From a virus, in IMG/VR virus record IMGVR_UViG_3300036985_007703, positions 1 through 64,000 of that record: 64,000 bases of DNA; one strand, 5' to 3'. Positions 15,548-22,476 of this stretch are shown one piece after another. Positions within the stretch are counted from its first letter, which is position 1. Each line of letters begins with the position of its first letter. Under the pieces are notes generated by a model. The model was given only the letters and a program-made list of their open reading frames with translations, had not been told where the DNA came from and made no database searches. The position numbers and the translations under genes are program-made.

Positions 15548-15830
15548 AGCTCGCCTCGGAGATCAGCAGGGACTCGTGCACATAGGCCACGCACCCGTTT
15601 AGCTCGATGGGCACGAGGTCCTTGTTGCGCCCATCCCGCTTGATCGCGTCGCGCATCCGCGCGCGCACCTCGGCCGTGTGCTCGGCCATCCGCACCCGCG
15701 CCCCCGCCGGCAACGTGTAGAACCCCGATGGGCCCACGTAGCCCGCGCGCTCCGCCACGTAGCGCGGCACGTGCCACGAGGAGGGCCTCCGCGTGCGCAC
15801 CCACGTCCCCGCCTCGCGCGGAGGAGCCAC
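15252..15830 (-). CDS. Hypothetical protein whose 3' half overlaps the next gene
   Basis: GTG 15830 with SD AAGGGAT. The first ~95 residues look genuine (AERAGYVGPSGFYTLPAGAR, GRNKDLVPIELNGCVAYVHE) with GC-rich third positions. From about 15547 on the frame becomes Gly/Ala/Pro-rich sequence typical of an off-frame read, while the coding signal passes to the neighbouring frame, yet no stop occurs until 15252. Either the protein has a low-complexity tail or the real boundary differs. Confidence 0.45.
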   Translation of the reverse strand: MAPPREAGTWVRTRRPSSWHVPRYVAERAGYVGPSGFYTLPAGARVRMAEHTAEVRARMRDAIKRDGRNKDLVPIELNGCVAYVHESLLISEASYEAALARERAEHGAAERALGAQPGRPVGAGDAGPHGAHAGGAGSDRVGGLDLGPPGAGRPGGGAGAPHGAADDAGVGAAGADPPAADGGAGAGPAGAL

Positions 15831-15833
15831 TGG

Positions 15834-16511
15834 TCATCCCTTCGCTAGCTCAGCGCGCATGGCCGCCAGCTCGGCCGCCGCCTCCGCCTCGGACGCGGCC
15901 TCCACCACAGGATCCACCTCAGGCACCGCCTCGGGCACAGGCAGCCCCAAGGCCTCCGCAGCGCTCGGCGTGAGCCCCCCCTCAGGGCGGGCCGCGGCCT
16001 CCGCCGCCAGCTCCTCCGGCGTGAGCCGGTGCACCACGAGGTTGCCCTCGGGATCGCGCTCGTCGGGCCGCACCCGCACGTTCTGCGGGACGAAGCCCAG
16101 GGGAAACTTCACCCCCCGCGGGAAGACCCAGAGGTGGCGCTCCGTGAGGCCCTCCATCACGCGGTCCGCCGCCGGATACAGCTCGATCGCCTCGGTGTCC
16201 TCGCCCAGCAGTTCGGCCTTCGCGCGCTGCGCCTCATCCCACGTGAGGTCCAGGTGGTCCTTCGTGCCCACCATGGCCAGATGCGTGATCATGATGGGCT
16301 CCCCGTTGGGATCCTTGAACAACACCGACGGGAGGGAGTGCGCGAGCACCATGCAGCGATCGTTGCGCCACACGCGCTCCACGAGCACCCCGAGGTTCTC
16401 CCGCGCCACCGCGGGATCCAGCTCCTCCCACGCGCCCCAGACCTCGCGCGTCAGGGCCTGCCCGTTCGCCCCCACGAGCGTCAACTTGCGATTAACCGTC
16501 CTGCGTCCCAT
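15834..16511 (-). CDS. DUF7694-like phage protein
   Basis: 225 aa. VWRNDRCMVLAHSL, ITHLAMVGTKDHLDLTWDEA, AELLGEDTEAIELYPAADRV and HLWVFPRGVKFPLGFVP follow the order seen in DUF7694 proteins of phages (Trp-Arg-Asn start, WxxxQxxK-type segment, ELYPAxxR, HLWVxP). Function is unknown in the family. The C-terminal 60 residues are acidic and Ala-rich. ATGA coupling with the next frame at 15834-15837. Confidence 0.7.
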   Translation of the reverse strand: MGRRTVNRKLTLVGANGQALTREVWGAWEELDPAVARENLGVLVERVWRNDRCMVLAHSLPSVLFKDPNGEPIMITHLAMVGTKDHLDLTWDEAQRAKAELLGEDTEAIELYPAADRVMEGLTERHLWVFPRGVKFPLGFVPQNVRVRPDERDPEGNLVVHRLTPEELAAEAAARPEGGLTPSAAEALGLPVPEAVPEVDPVVEAASEAEAAAELAAMRAELAKG

Positions 16512-16914
16512 TGCTCTCAGCTTTCCCGGCCCGCTGGCCGCTGGCCATCACCGCCGCGATCCACTGCGGATCGCACAGCTCATCCACCTCGATCGTCTGC
16601 ATCCGGCCATCATCTAACGCCAACTCGGCAGCCACCGCCGCCGCCGCCCGTTCGGCATCATACTGCCGCGCGATCACGCGCAGCGCCGCCTGGTAGTGCC
16701 CCAGCAGCGCCCGTGCGATCTGCTCCACCCCGACCATGCGCTCCCGCGCGTACCGCAGGTTGTGAATGATCTCGTAAAGCCCCCGGATGTCGGGCTGGTC
16801 GAGCCCCAGGAGCCGCGCCTGCGCGAGGCTCAGGCACTCCGCGATCTCGCTCTCGCGCGTCGCGCGGTACCCTTCCGGCGTCTGGCGCATGGCGTCCGCC
16901 TGCGTGTCAGTCAT
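16492..16914 (-). CDS. Hypothetical 140-aa protein, first gene of the 16995 operon
   Basis: Helical protein (RYARERMVGVEQIARALL, YDAERAAAAVAAELALDDG). Overlaps the DUF7694 gene by 20 bases. ATG 16914 carries the SD GGAGG 5 bases upstream; the palindrome TGCGCATGCGCATGCGCA ends 2 bases before that SD. Family unknown. Confidence 0.7.
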   Translation of the reverse strand: MTDTQADAMRQTPEGYRATRESEIAECLSLAQARLLGLDQPDIRGLYEIIHNLRYARERMVGVEQIARALLGHYQAALRVIARQYDAERAAAAVAAELALDDGRMQTIEVDELCDPQWIAAVMASGQRAGKAESNGTQDG

Positions 16915-16926
16915 AGGGGCCTCCGT

Positions 16927-16944
16927 TGCGCATGCGCATGCGCA
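16927..16944. repeat. 18-bp perfect palindrome in the leader
   Basis: TGCGCATGCGCATGCGCA, placed directly before the SD of the 16914 gene and inside the predicted 5' leader. Confidence 0.8.
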
Positions 16945-16963
16945 GATCAGATTAGGGGCGCCG

Positions 16964-16995
16964 TCGTTATTCCATGGCCGCCGGTGGTTTGTCAA
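16964..16995 (-). promoter_or_regulatory. Sigma70-type promoter of the 16914 operon (replication genes)
   Basis: GTTGACAAACC with -35 TTGACA (16995-16990). The -10 is less clear: GAATAA at 17 bases or TAACGA at 20 bases. Likely drives the long run 16914 to 8204. Confidence 0.6.
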
Positions 16996-17004
16996 CCGGA
17001 AAGA

Positions 17005-17595
17005 TCACCCCGCGTCAAGAGCAAACGGAGCCCGGCGATCGACGGTCCATCGCGCCCACGCCTGGGTGGTCTCCTCAGCCGCCGGATCGCGATCGTGATG
17101 CCAGCAGTGGTAGATCCCGCGGTACCGCTTGCCGCGCCGGGGATCCGCCTGCGGGCGGTGGCAGCCCGACACCTCGCACGTGGGCCGCGCCAAGTAGTGA
17201 TCCAGGCAGATCGGCCCCACATCCGTGAGGCGCACCTCGACGTCCGCCTCGCAGTCGTCGCACTGGCAGAGGATGTCGGTCCCCTCGCTGCGCACCCAGT
17301 CGATCAGCCGCCGGTCCACGCCGCGCGGGTAGCGCCCCTCGACATCATCAGCAGGCGCAACCGGGCGCAGGGGCACAGGCAGGGCCGTCTCAGGGCCAAT
17401 AGTCGTCTGCGGCACCGCGAGGAGGAGGTGCCGTAAAACCGCGATCGTCGCTGGGGGGAGGATCGGCACTGTAGGGGGAAGGGGCTGCGGAGGGGCGGGC
17501 TTCGTTTTCGGCGTATCTGAGCCAAGGCTGGTCGAAGTCGCGATCGTTGTACATCGGCGTGGACCTCCATGCAGGGGCTTGTGAGCGGCCTTCAT
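17005..17595 (-). CDS. Zinc-binding protein with Pro-rich N-terminal half
   Basis: 196 aa. The C-terminal half is convincing: WVRSEGTDILCQCDDCEADV, ICLDHYLARPTCEVSGCHRP, GIYHCWHHD give six Cys and several His spaced as a zinc-binding domain. The N-terminal 80 residues are Pro/Thr-rich. ATG 17595 follows GGGAGGCATT. A second frame (17390-17554) overlaps the Pro-rich half, so the true layout could be two genes with this one starting near 17355 at a GTG. Confidence 0.55.
   Translation of the reverse strand: MKAAHKPLHGGPRRCTTIATSTSLGSDTPKTKPAPPQPLPPTVPILPPATIAVLRHLLLAVPQTTIGPETALPVPLRPVAPADDVEGRYPRGVDRRLIDWVRSEGTDILCQCDDCEADVEVRLTDVGPICLDHYLARPTCEVSGCHRPQADPRRGKRYRGIYHCWHHDRDPAAEETTQAWARWTVDRRAPFALDAG
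17390..17554 (-). CDS. Candidate 54-aa protein overlapping the zinc-binding gene
   Basis: Reads MYNDRDFDQPWLRYAENEAR and ends in ADDYWP, with acidic and aromatic residues and GC-rich third positions. GGAGGT precedes ATG 17554 at 10 bases. Competes with the Pro-rich first half of the 17005 gene; only one of the two may be translated. Confidence 0.35.
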   Translation of the reverse strand: MYNDRDFDQPWLRYAENEARPSAAPSPYSADPPPSDDRGFTAPPPRGAADDYWP

Positions 17596-17844
17596 AATGC
17601 CTCCCTTGTCGGCGCTGCGCAACAAACGCGCAGACGCTCGCGGCCTTACAACTCAAGGGCCTCCGCTCGCGAGGTGCCGTAACGCACCCGCCCTATTCCG
17701 CCACCGACCTCACCCCTTGCGATGGGAGCCTAATGCTGAACATGCTTCCAGCGCTACCACCTGCTCACGCGCCCGTCAATAGAGCGCTGTTACAGCAACA
17801 TCGCTTTTTTATTGTCTAGCTAGATCGCGGACGGTCACGGACGA
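17596..17844 (-). other. 249-base leader and terminator region
   Basis: No convincing gene. It holds a possible promoter (TTGACG at 17779-17774, 17 bases, TAGCGC at 17756-17751), about 150 bases of leader with inverted repeats around CTCGCGAGCGGAGG...AAGGCCGCGAGCG, and the U-tract stem-loop at 17784-17810. The long structured leader in front of a zinc-protein gene could be regulatory. Confidence 0.45.
17784..17810 (+). terminator. Stem-loop followed by TTTTTT, oriented on the plus strand
   Basis: GCG-C-TGTT-ACAGC-AACA-T-CGC then TTTTTT: a seven-pair stem with one mismatch. The U-tract is on the plus side; on the minus side the stem is followed only by TCTATTG, so it would end the endolysin transcript poorly. 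No plus-strand gene is seen to its left. Confidence 0.5.
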
Positions 17845-18576
17845 TCAGGGCGTGCTCGTCGCGGGGGTGGGGACAATCGACGCGAAGCGCCGGTTCTTGG
17901 TCAACCCCGTACGCTCAAAGAGCTTGAGCCGGTAGGCCGTCCCCCGCTGCTTGAACGCCATGCCCTGCCACACCTTATCGCTGAGCGCACCCTGCTCCGT
18001 GGGGTAGGCGCACCTACCGATCGCGTAGCACGTCAACGTGGCCTCCAGCCCGCCACAGCTGCTGCGGCACTCCGTCCACACCGTCAGCCCCTCGCGAAGC
18101 TGATCCTCCGAAGTCACGCCCGTCCCGCCGTTCACCTGCATGAGCCCGTGGTCGCGACCATCCCTCTGGCCCTTGATGCCTCCCTCCTGGAAGCCGCTCT
18201 CCATACGGCAGATCACCGTGGCTACACGGTAGTCCACGTCCATCTCCTGCGACACATCGACGATAATCCGCGCCAACACGGGCGCCCGCTCAGCCACGAC
18301 CTTATTGGGGGGATAATCCGGGTTCGTCGCTGCCCACCGGCGGATGTACTCCGCCACCCACTGCACATCCCCATCGTACGTGCCGGTCTCCTCCACATCG
18401 TCCATGGCCTCCAGGCGCTGCAACGCGGCCTCCGACCGCTCCCGCAGGTCTGCTGGGTTCCCATGTCTGTCCACGGCGCCCCCCGTCTTGTTGCCCATCG
18501 GCGTATTCGCTCCCGCGCTCCCCGCGGCCACCAACATCAGCACTACCGCACACAACACTCGCTTCAACTGGTCCAT
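17845..18576 (-). CDS. Exported lytic transglycosylase (endolysin)
   Basis: 243 aa. The N-terminus MDQLKRVLCAVVLMLVAAGS AGA is a cleavable signal peptide. The catalytic core has VATVICRMESGFQEGG (Glu of the ES signature) and DGRDHGLMQVNGGTGV, the order of the SLT transglycosylase fold, which cuts peptidoglycan glycan strands. Several Cys in the second half (TECRSSCGG, LTCYAIGRC) may form disulfides in the periplasm. Sec export suggests holin-independent delivery to the periplasm with timing set by membrane proteins. Own promoter upstream. Confidence 0.85.
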   Translation of the reverse strand: MDQLKRVLCAVVLMLVAAGSAGANTPMGNKTGGAVDRHGNPADLRERSEAALQRLEAMDDVEETGTYDGDVQWVAEYIRRWAATNPDYPPNKVVAERAPVLARIIVDVSQEMDVDYRVATVICRMESGFQEGGIKGQRDGRDHGLMQVNGGTGVTSEDQLREGLTVWTECRSSCGGLEATLTCYAIGRCAYPTEQGALSDKVWQGMAFKQRGTAYRLKLFERTGLTKNRRFASIVPTPATSTP

Positions 18577-18704
18577 CTCGGTCCTCCTTCTCTGGGCCCC
18601 GCACCGCCTGCTCTCATGGGGGGGCGTCGGGCCGGCCGCGCATGCGCATGCGCCTTCCGGGAGGACGCCCCGCGGCTCCGCCGGGGCTATGTTCGTTGGG
18701 GTCT
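18577..18704 (-). other. Leader of the endolysin gene
   Basis: No gene. Contains the strong stem CCCC...GGGG at 18668-18686 (inner GCGG-AG-CCGC) and the 16-bp palindrome at 18638-18653; SD GGAGG before the endolysin ATG. Confidence 0.55.
18638..18653. repeat. 16-bp perfect palindrome
   Basis: GCGCATGCGCATGCGC in the endolysin leader; same core as the other GCATGC palindromes. Confidence 0.75.
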
Positions 18705-18734
18705 AGGCTATCGGCCCCCGTGGGCCCGTGTCAA
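18705..18734 (-). promoter_or_regulatory. Promoter of the endolysin gene
   Basis: -35 TTGACA (18734-18729), 18 bases, -10 TAGCCT (18710-18705). It lacks the AAACC extension of the other early promoters (here TTGACACGGG). Confidence 0.55.
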
Positions 18735-18757
18735 ATTCGTTTCGTTTCGCCACACGA

Positions 18758-19138
18758 TCACCCATCACCCCGCGTGGCGTCCGGGGCAGGCGTTGACCCA
18801 TCATCGGGCGTCTCGGGGAGAAATGCCCTCCACTCCGTGGCCCCTCCGCACCGCGGGCACACATGCTCATGGCGCTGCTCCCACGACTGCACCTCGGCCC
18901 CCAGCAGGGCCGCCCACCCGCACTCCTCGCGCGTCACCGTGAGGTGCGAGCACCGATGTCGGAATTGAAACGCCTTGCAGGGGCATACCGCATCCCCATG
19001 GCCCTCGCGGAACCACCCCGCGACCTCGTGGGCCTCGCCGGGGTGACTCTTCGAGGGCACGCGCAGGTGCCACCGCACGATCAGCGGGGCCATGCAGGCC
19101 TGGTACTGCCGCATCGGCGGGACCCTATGCGCGGTCAC
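18758..19138 (-). CDS. SWIM-like zinc-finger protein
   Basis: 126 aa. CPCKAFQFRHRCSHL fits the SWIM pattern C-x-C-x(n)-C-x-H, a zinc-binding module found with DNA- and protein-binding proteins; a further CPRCGG pair follows. The start is GTG 19138, or ATG 19114. Probably a small nucleic-acid-binding regulator; the target is unknown. Confidence 0.65.
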   Translation of the reverse strand: MTAHRVPPMRQYQACMAPLIVRWHLRVPSKSHPGEAHEVAGWFREGHGDAVCPCKAFQFRHRCSHLTVTREECGWAALLGAEVQSWEQRHEHVCPRCGGATEWRAFLPETPDDGSTPAPDATRGDG

Positions 19139-19141
19139 CGC

Positions 19142-19570
19142 TCACCCCCGGCACGCCATCACCAGCTCGTTGAGGGCTGGCCACAGCCCCTCGAGATCCG
19201 CGTGCATCCGCGTGGCCTGGTCCACGACCACCACGCTGCGCCGCGGGAGCAGCGGCATCGCCCGCGCGGCCTCCGACAGGCTCAGCACGCGCACGCGCAC
19301 CACCCCCACATCGAAGGCGTGGACCGGAACCGTCAGATCGTAGACGGCCCCCAGGCGCGCGGCCTCCGCACGGCACCAGTGCGTCACGCGCTCCGCGTCT
19401 CCCTGGCCCAGCACGATCGCGACCACCGTGCAGGGCTCGCGCCGCGAGATCGCCAGCTCGCACGCCCCGATCACCTCGTCGACGAACGGCGTCACGCACA
19501 TGGATGTCACCTCCACGCCGATCTTCCGCCCGCCCCCGCGCACCTGCAAGTTTGTGGATTCCACCCTCAC
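19142..19570 (-). CDS. Hypothetical 142-aa alpha/beta protein
   Basis: GTG start overlapping the upstream stop (GTGA). Pattern of alternating strands and helices (CTVVAIVLGQGD, DLTVPVHAFDVGVVRVRVLS, RRSVVVVDQATRM) resembles the core of a P-loop ATPase without a Walker A loop; VVVVDQATR is similar to a Walker B strand. No firm family. Confidence 0.6.
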   Translation of the reverse strand: MRVESTNLQVRGGGRKIGVEVTSMCVTPFVDEVIGACELAISRREPCTVVAIVLGQGDAERVTHWCRAEAARLGAVYDLTVPVHAFDVGVVRVRVLSLSEAARAMPLLPRRSVVVVDQATRMHADLEGLWPALNELVMACRG

Positions 19571-19947
19571 GGCAGACGGACAGCCTGCTTGACACGGTGG
19601 TAGAACATGATCCCCGAGCCCACGAACTCCACCTTGCCGCTGAACCGGAAGGTGTCCCCCTTGCTCACCTCATCCGCGATCGGCTTCTTGAAGGTCACCG
19701 TGGCGTAGTTGCCGCTGTCGAGCTTCACCGTCAGCACCTTGGCGCTCACGATGTCGAAGACCTCGCCCTCGAAGCTCAGGGTCTTCCCCTTGACCTCCTT
19801 CTCGCACTTCTCCTTCGCATAGGTCGTCTCCGAGCCATCCGCGCACTTGATCAGGGCCGCATCGCCCTCCCCGGCCCGCACATGCCCCGCGAGGACGACC
19901 GCCGCCGTAAACACCGCAAACGCGACTGCCAGTTGGATCCGCTTCAT
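19567..19947 (-). CDS. Small exported protein with OB-like barrel
   Basis: 126 aa. Signal peptide MKRIQLAVAFAVFTAAVVLA G, then a mature part with two Cys (LIKCADGSETTYAKEKCEKE) and a beta-rich domain (KTLSFEGEVFDIVSAKVLTV, TFRFSGKVEFVGSGIMFYHR) that resembles OB-fold periplasmic proteins. Secreted phage proteins of this type often alter the envelope or block superinfection; that role is inference. SD GGGGTGG before ATG 19947. Directly follows the holin-like gene. Confidence 0.65.
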   Translation of the reverse strand: MKRIQLAVAFAVFTAAVVLAGHVRAGEGDAALIKCADGSETTYAKEKCEKEVKGKTLSFEGEVFDIVSAKVLTVKLDSGNYATVTFKKPIADEVSKGDTFRFSGKVEFVGSGIMFYHRVKQAVRLP

Positions 19948-19973
19948 TGTTCCACCCCTTGGTTGGGGGGCCG

Positions 19974-20156
19974 TCACTCGGCCCCATACACTGCGGCCAC
20001 GACCACCATGGCCACGACCATCGCCCCGAGCAGGAACAGCAAAGCGTTCCCCGCCCGGCCGTTGCCCTGCCCCACAAATAGCACGCCCCCGAACCCCATG
20101 AAGATCAGCCCCACGACGGCCACCACGACCAGCGTCAGGACACGCCCCGGTGTCAT
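19974..20156 (-). CDS. Two-TM small membrane protein, holin-like
   Basis: 60 aa with two hydrophobic helices, VLTLVVVAVVGLIFMGFGG and ALLFLLGAMVVAMVVVAAVY, joined by a short GQGNGRAGN turn. Size and topology match class II holins, and the exported endolysin lies 1.5 kb downstream in the same direction. ATGA overlap with the gene upstream. A general inner-membrane role cannot be excluded. Confidence 0.55.
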   Translation of the reverse strand: MTPGRVLTLVVVAVVGLIFMGFGGVLFVGQGNGRAGNALLFLLGAMVVAMVVVAAVYGAE

Positions 20157-20710
20157 GCGATCCCCGCCGCCCGCGCTTTGACCAGCGTGGCCAGGTACTC
20201 GCGCGTGAGGCGCCGGCCGCCAGGGAGCTGCAGCGTCGCGCGGATCGCCTCGCGCCCCGCGTCCTTGCCGCACCCGCTGCACTGCGCCACGTGGACAATG
20301 GGCTCCACCAGCAGCGCGAGCCCCGGTAGCGTGAGCCCGCACACCTTCTCCCACTCGGCCACCACGGCCTCCGCGACCTTCAGCGCCGCGAAGCCCTCGA
20401 CCGAGAAGCCCCGGCCCTCGGTCGCCTGCTCCACGTGGTAGTCCACGAGCATGGCGTCGGGTTCATACCCCCGGCAGGTCCCCGTCACCGTGATCCCGTG
20501 GCGCACGTCCCGCGGCCCCAGCTTGTGGTAGCGCTCGAAGCGCCGCTCTATCAGCGCGAACGCCCAGGTGCGCAGGAGCCCATCGCGGGCCTCCGCCGTG
20601 AGGAGCCCCCGCGCGTGCTGCTCCCGCATCGCCTCGGCCCCCCCCTCCACCGGGATCCACTGCAGCACGTACCGCACGATCACTTCTTCGATGCCCAAGT
20701 CGCCCTTCAT
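20153..20710 (-). CDS. Hypothetical 185-aa protein
   Basis: Mixed alpha/beta sequence with one Cys pair (HVAQCSGCGKDAG) and a basic C-terminal helix. No family recognised; coupled on both sides by ATGA overlaps. Confidence 0.7.
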   Translation of the reverse strand: MKGDLGIEEVIVRYVLQWIPVEGGAEAMREQHARGLLTAEARDGLLRTWAFALIERRFERYHKLGPRDVRHGITVTGTCRGYEPDAMLVDYHVEQATEGRGFSVEGFAALKVAEAVVAEWEKVCGLTLPGLALLVEPIVHVAQCSGCGKDAGREAIRATLQLPGGRRLTREYLATLVKARAAGIA

Positions 20711-20901
20711 GATGCTCCCTCGCCCGGCAGCGTATCACGCCGCCACTGCCCGCGCACCCACCGCAACTCCACGCGATCCCCATTGACGCAGCGGGCCGTG
20801 GCCCCCCGCAGGATGCGCCGCCCCCATGCCGTCCTCGGCTGCGGGAGGGCCCGCGCCGCATCGCAGACCCCCTCGCGATAGTAGATGTTATACAGCAGCA
20901 T
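20707..20901 (-). CDS. Hypothetical 64-aa protein
   Basis: MLLYNIYYREGVCDAARALP then a basic C-terminal half ending DTLPGEGAS; may be a small barrel (RVELRWVRGQWRRD). Function unknown. Confidence 0.65.
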   Translation of the reverse strand: MLLYNIYYREGVCDAARALPQPRTAWGRRILRGATARCVNGDRVELRWVRGQWRRDTLPGEGAS

Positions 20902-21106
20902 CGTCGTCCCGCTCCTCTCGTTCCTTCCAGCCCATCGTCAGGCACGCCGCGCTGCGCGCGAACGAGGGGCGCACCTCGTCGTCCCCCCCGTCCTCGACCA
21001 CCAGCGTCTCCTTGTTCAGGCCGCAGTAGTACACGACCCCCGCCAGCGTGGGCCGCCACGCCAGGGCCTCGCACACCCCGCAACAGCGATCAGAAGGGGA
21101 GGTCAT
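20888..21106 (-). CDS. Hypothetical 72-aa Cys-containing protein
   Basis: CCGVCEALAWRPTLAGVVYYC places Cys pairs as in a small zinc site; the rest is charged. Overlaps both neighbours. No family. Confidence 0.65.
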   Translation of the reverse strand: MTSPSDRCCGVCEALAWRPTLAGVVYYCGLNKETLVVEDGGDDEVRPSFARSAACLTMGWKEREERDDDAAV

Positions 21107-21383
21107 CTTCGTCCTCCGTGGGGCGAAACGCGTTGAGCCCCATCGACCGCGCGGGGCGCTCCTCCTCGATCGAGGGCGCCGCCGCCATCTCCGCCTCCTC
21201 CGCCTCCGTGTAGGACTCGGGGTGGGGGACCCCCTTGCCGTGGCAGGGGCAGCAGTGCCAGGTGTCGACCTCGGAGAGCCACCAGCCCCGCCCGCGGCAC
21301 CCGCACCGCGCCGCGTCCTCGTGCGACCACGTGCTGCTGTTGCAGGCGACCTCTTGGTAGTAGTGCGTGTAGATGTCGTACAT
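21090..21383 (-). CDS. Zinc-ribbon-like 97-aa protein
   Basis: CGCRGRGWWLSEVDTWHCCPCHGKG contains two closely spaced Cys pairs in the DnaJ/zinc-ribbon style; the C-terminus is acidic (PTEDEDDLPF). The leader upstream includes the stem GGCGCC-AGGCGCC. No function known. Confidence 0.65.
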   Translation of the reverse strand: MYDIYTHYYQEVACNSSTWSHEDAARCGCRGRGWWLSEVDTWHCCPCHGKGVPHPESYTEAEEAEMAAAPSIEEERPARSMGLNAFRPTEDEDDLPF

Positions 21384-21400
21384 GGCTCAGAGCCCTTTCC

Positions 21401-21413
21401 GGCGCCAGGCGCC
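21401..21413 (-). other. GC-rich leader stem-loop (second)
   Basis: GGCGCCAGGCGCC, an inverted repeat in the 21383 leader; a nearly identical element (ACAAACCGGCGCCTGGCGCC) precedes the SNF2 helicase gene. Confidence 0.5.
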
Positions 21414-21426
21414 TGGTTTGTCAGTA

Positions 21427-21439
21427 GAGCCTATGGCTC
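21427..21439 (-). other. Leader stem-loop
   Basis: GAGCC-TAT-GGCTC right after the predicted transcription start. Confidence 0.55.
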
Positions 21440-21447
21440 CACCGAGA

Positions 21448-21476
21448 AAGTTAGCGCATCGCCCCAGGTTTGTCAA
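21448..21476 (-). promoter_or_regulatory. Sigma70-type promoter of the 21383 operon
   Basis: GTTGACAAACC: -35 TTGACA (21476-21471), 17 bases, -10 TAACTT (21453-21448). The whole promoter lies inside the last codons of the upstream gene. Confidence 0.75.
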
Positions 21477-21744
21477 CGCGCACCAGGCGGGGCCGGTACA
21501 GGGACGGGGAGGCCTCCCGCACAAAGCGCTCGGCCAGGCCCTCCGGGGCGAGGCGCGGCCCATACCCCTCCCCACGCGAGAGCACCCGCGAGACGCACAC
21601 CGCCCCGACCTCGGCGTAGCGCACCATCCAGAGGGCCGCGGCGACCTTGCGCGCCTGCTGGCCCCCGCACGCCACGACGTCCACCGCGCGCTCCCCGCAG
21701 GTCGCCCGCCAGATGTGCCATTGTTTATCATTTAGCCGTGGCAT
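21451..21744 (-). CDS. Hypothetical 97-aa protein
   Basis: MPRLNDKQWHIWRATCGERA then VVACGGQQARKVAAALWMVR: a small helix-strand protein. The end of the gene doubles as the promoter of the next operon. No family recognised. Confidence 0.7.
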   Translation of the reverse strand: MPRLNDKQWHIWRATCGERAVDVVACGGQQARKVAAALWMVRYAEVGAVCVSRVLSRGEGYGPRLAPEGLAERFVREASPSLYRPRLVRVDKPGAMR

Positions 21745-22016
21745 CCTGTCGCTCCCCCCGCTGCGCCCCAGGGATCTGTCCCCGCCAGGTTGACGCATGT
21801 CAACACGGCCTCCTCCGGGTAATCCCTCAAAACCACCATCGCCTCTGGGATCGTGTCGAAGTACAGCACGAAGGGATCCGTGCAACTGTCCACCCAGAAG
21901 GGTGGCCCGTCCCCGTGCCGGTCATCCGCGAGAAACTGGATCCCCGGCGTCAAATACCCCTGACGGAATTGATACCGCATTATCGCAATTCTCCAATCCA
22001 GATCATCTTGAGCCAT
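21732..22016 (-). CDS. Hypothetical 94-aa protein
   Basis: MAQDDLDWRIAIMRYQFRQG, later DPFVLYFDTIPEAMVVLRDY; compact alpha/beta sequence, 13-base overlap with the next gene, family unknown. Confidence 0.7.
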   Translation of the reverse strand: MAQDDLDWRIAIMRYQFRQGYLTPGIQFLADDRHGDGPPFWVDSCTDPFVLYFDTIPEAMVVLRDYPEEAVLTCVNLAGTDPWGAAGGATGCHG

Positions 22017-22019
22017 GCG

Positions 22020-22187
22020 TCACCTCCTCGCGGTGATGTGCCCGCACCGGGGGCACTCCCCCGGCCGCATCTGGATCCGGCTCCCCCACTCGTTGTCCGT
22101 CTGCGTCGGCGACGTGACCCCCAACGGCACGGCGCACACGACCAACCCCGAGGAGAAGAGCGCCCCGCACCGCTCACACGTCGTCAT
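22020..22187 (-). CDS. 55-aa zinc-ribbon protein
   Basis: MTTCERCGALFSSG...ECPRCGHITARR: CxxC near the start and CxxC near the end, the classic two-knuckle ribbon. ATG 22187 sits within the tail of the upstream gene. Probably nucleic-acid or protein binding. Confidence 0.65.
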   Translation of the reverse strand: MTTCERCGALFSSGLVVCAVPLGVTSPTQTDNEWGSRIQMRPGECPRCGHITARR

Positions 22188-22476
22188 CGTCGTCGTGGTC
22201 GTTGGGGTACCACTCCACCGCCTGCGCGGCCGTAGCTTGCGCCTGCCCATGCGTCCGCTCCCTGATGGGTCGAGTCATCACCATCAACTGCTCCAGGTGC
22301 CTGCCCGATTGACAAGCCCCCTTGGGTTGCGGGGGGAAGGGGCGGGGGCCAGCGTGGACCCGCACCCCGCGCGCCATCAACGCCGTCCTGGTCTTCCGCG
22401 CCAACTCATTTATCGTCGCCAACAGCCGGCACGCCTCACAATCGCAGTATTCGATGGGGGCCTGCTCATCCGTCAT
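22174..22476 (-). CDS. Hypothetical 100-aa protein with Asp-rich tail
   Basis: EYCDCEACRLLATINELARK near the start (Cys triplet) and a run of Asp at the C-terminus (NDHDDDDDV). ATGA overlap with the lipoprotein gene. Unknown function. Confidence 0.65.
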   Translation of the reverse strand: MTDEQAPIEYCDCEACRLLATINELARKTRTALMARGVRVHAGPRPFPPQPKGACQSGRHLEQLMVMTRPIRERTHGQAQATAAQAVEWYPNDHDDDDDV

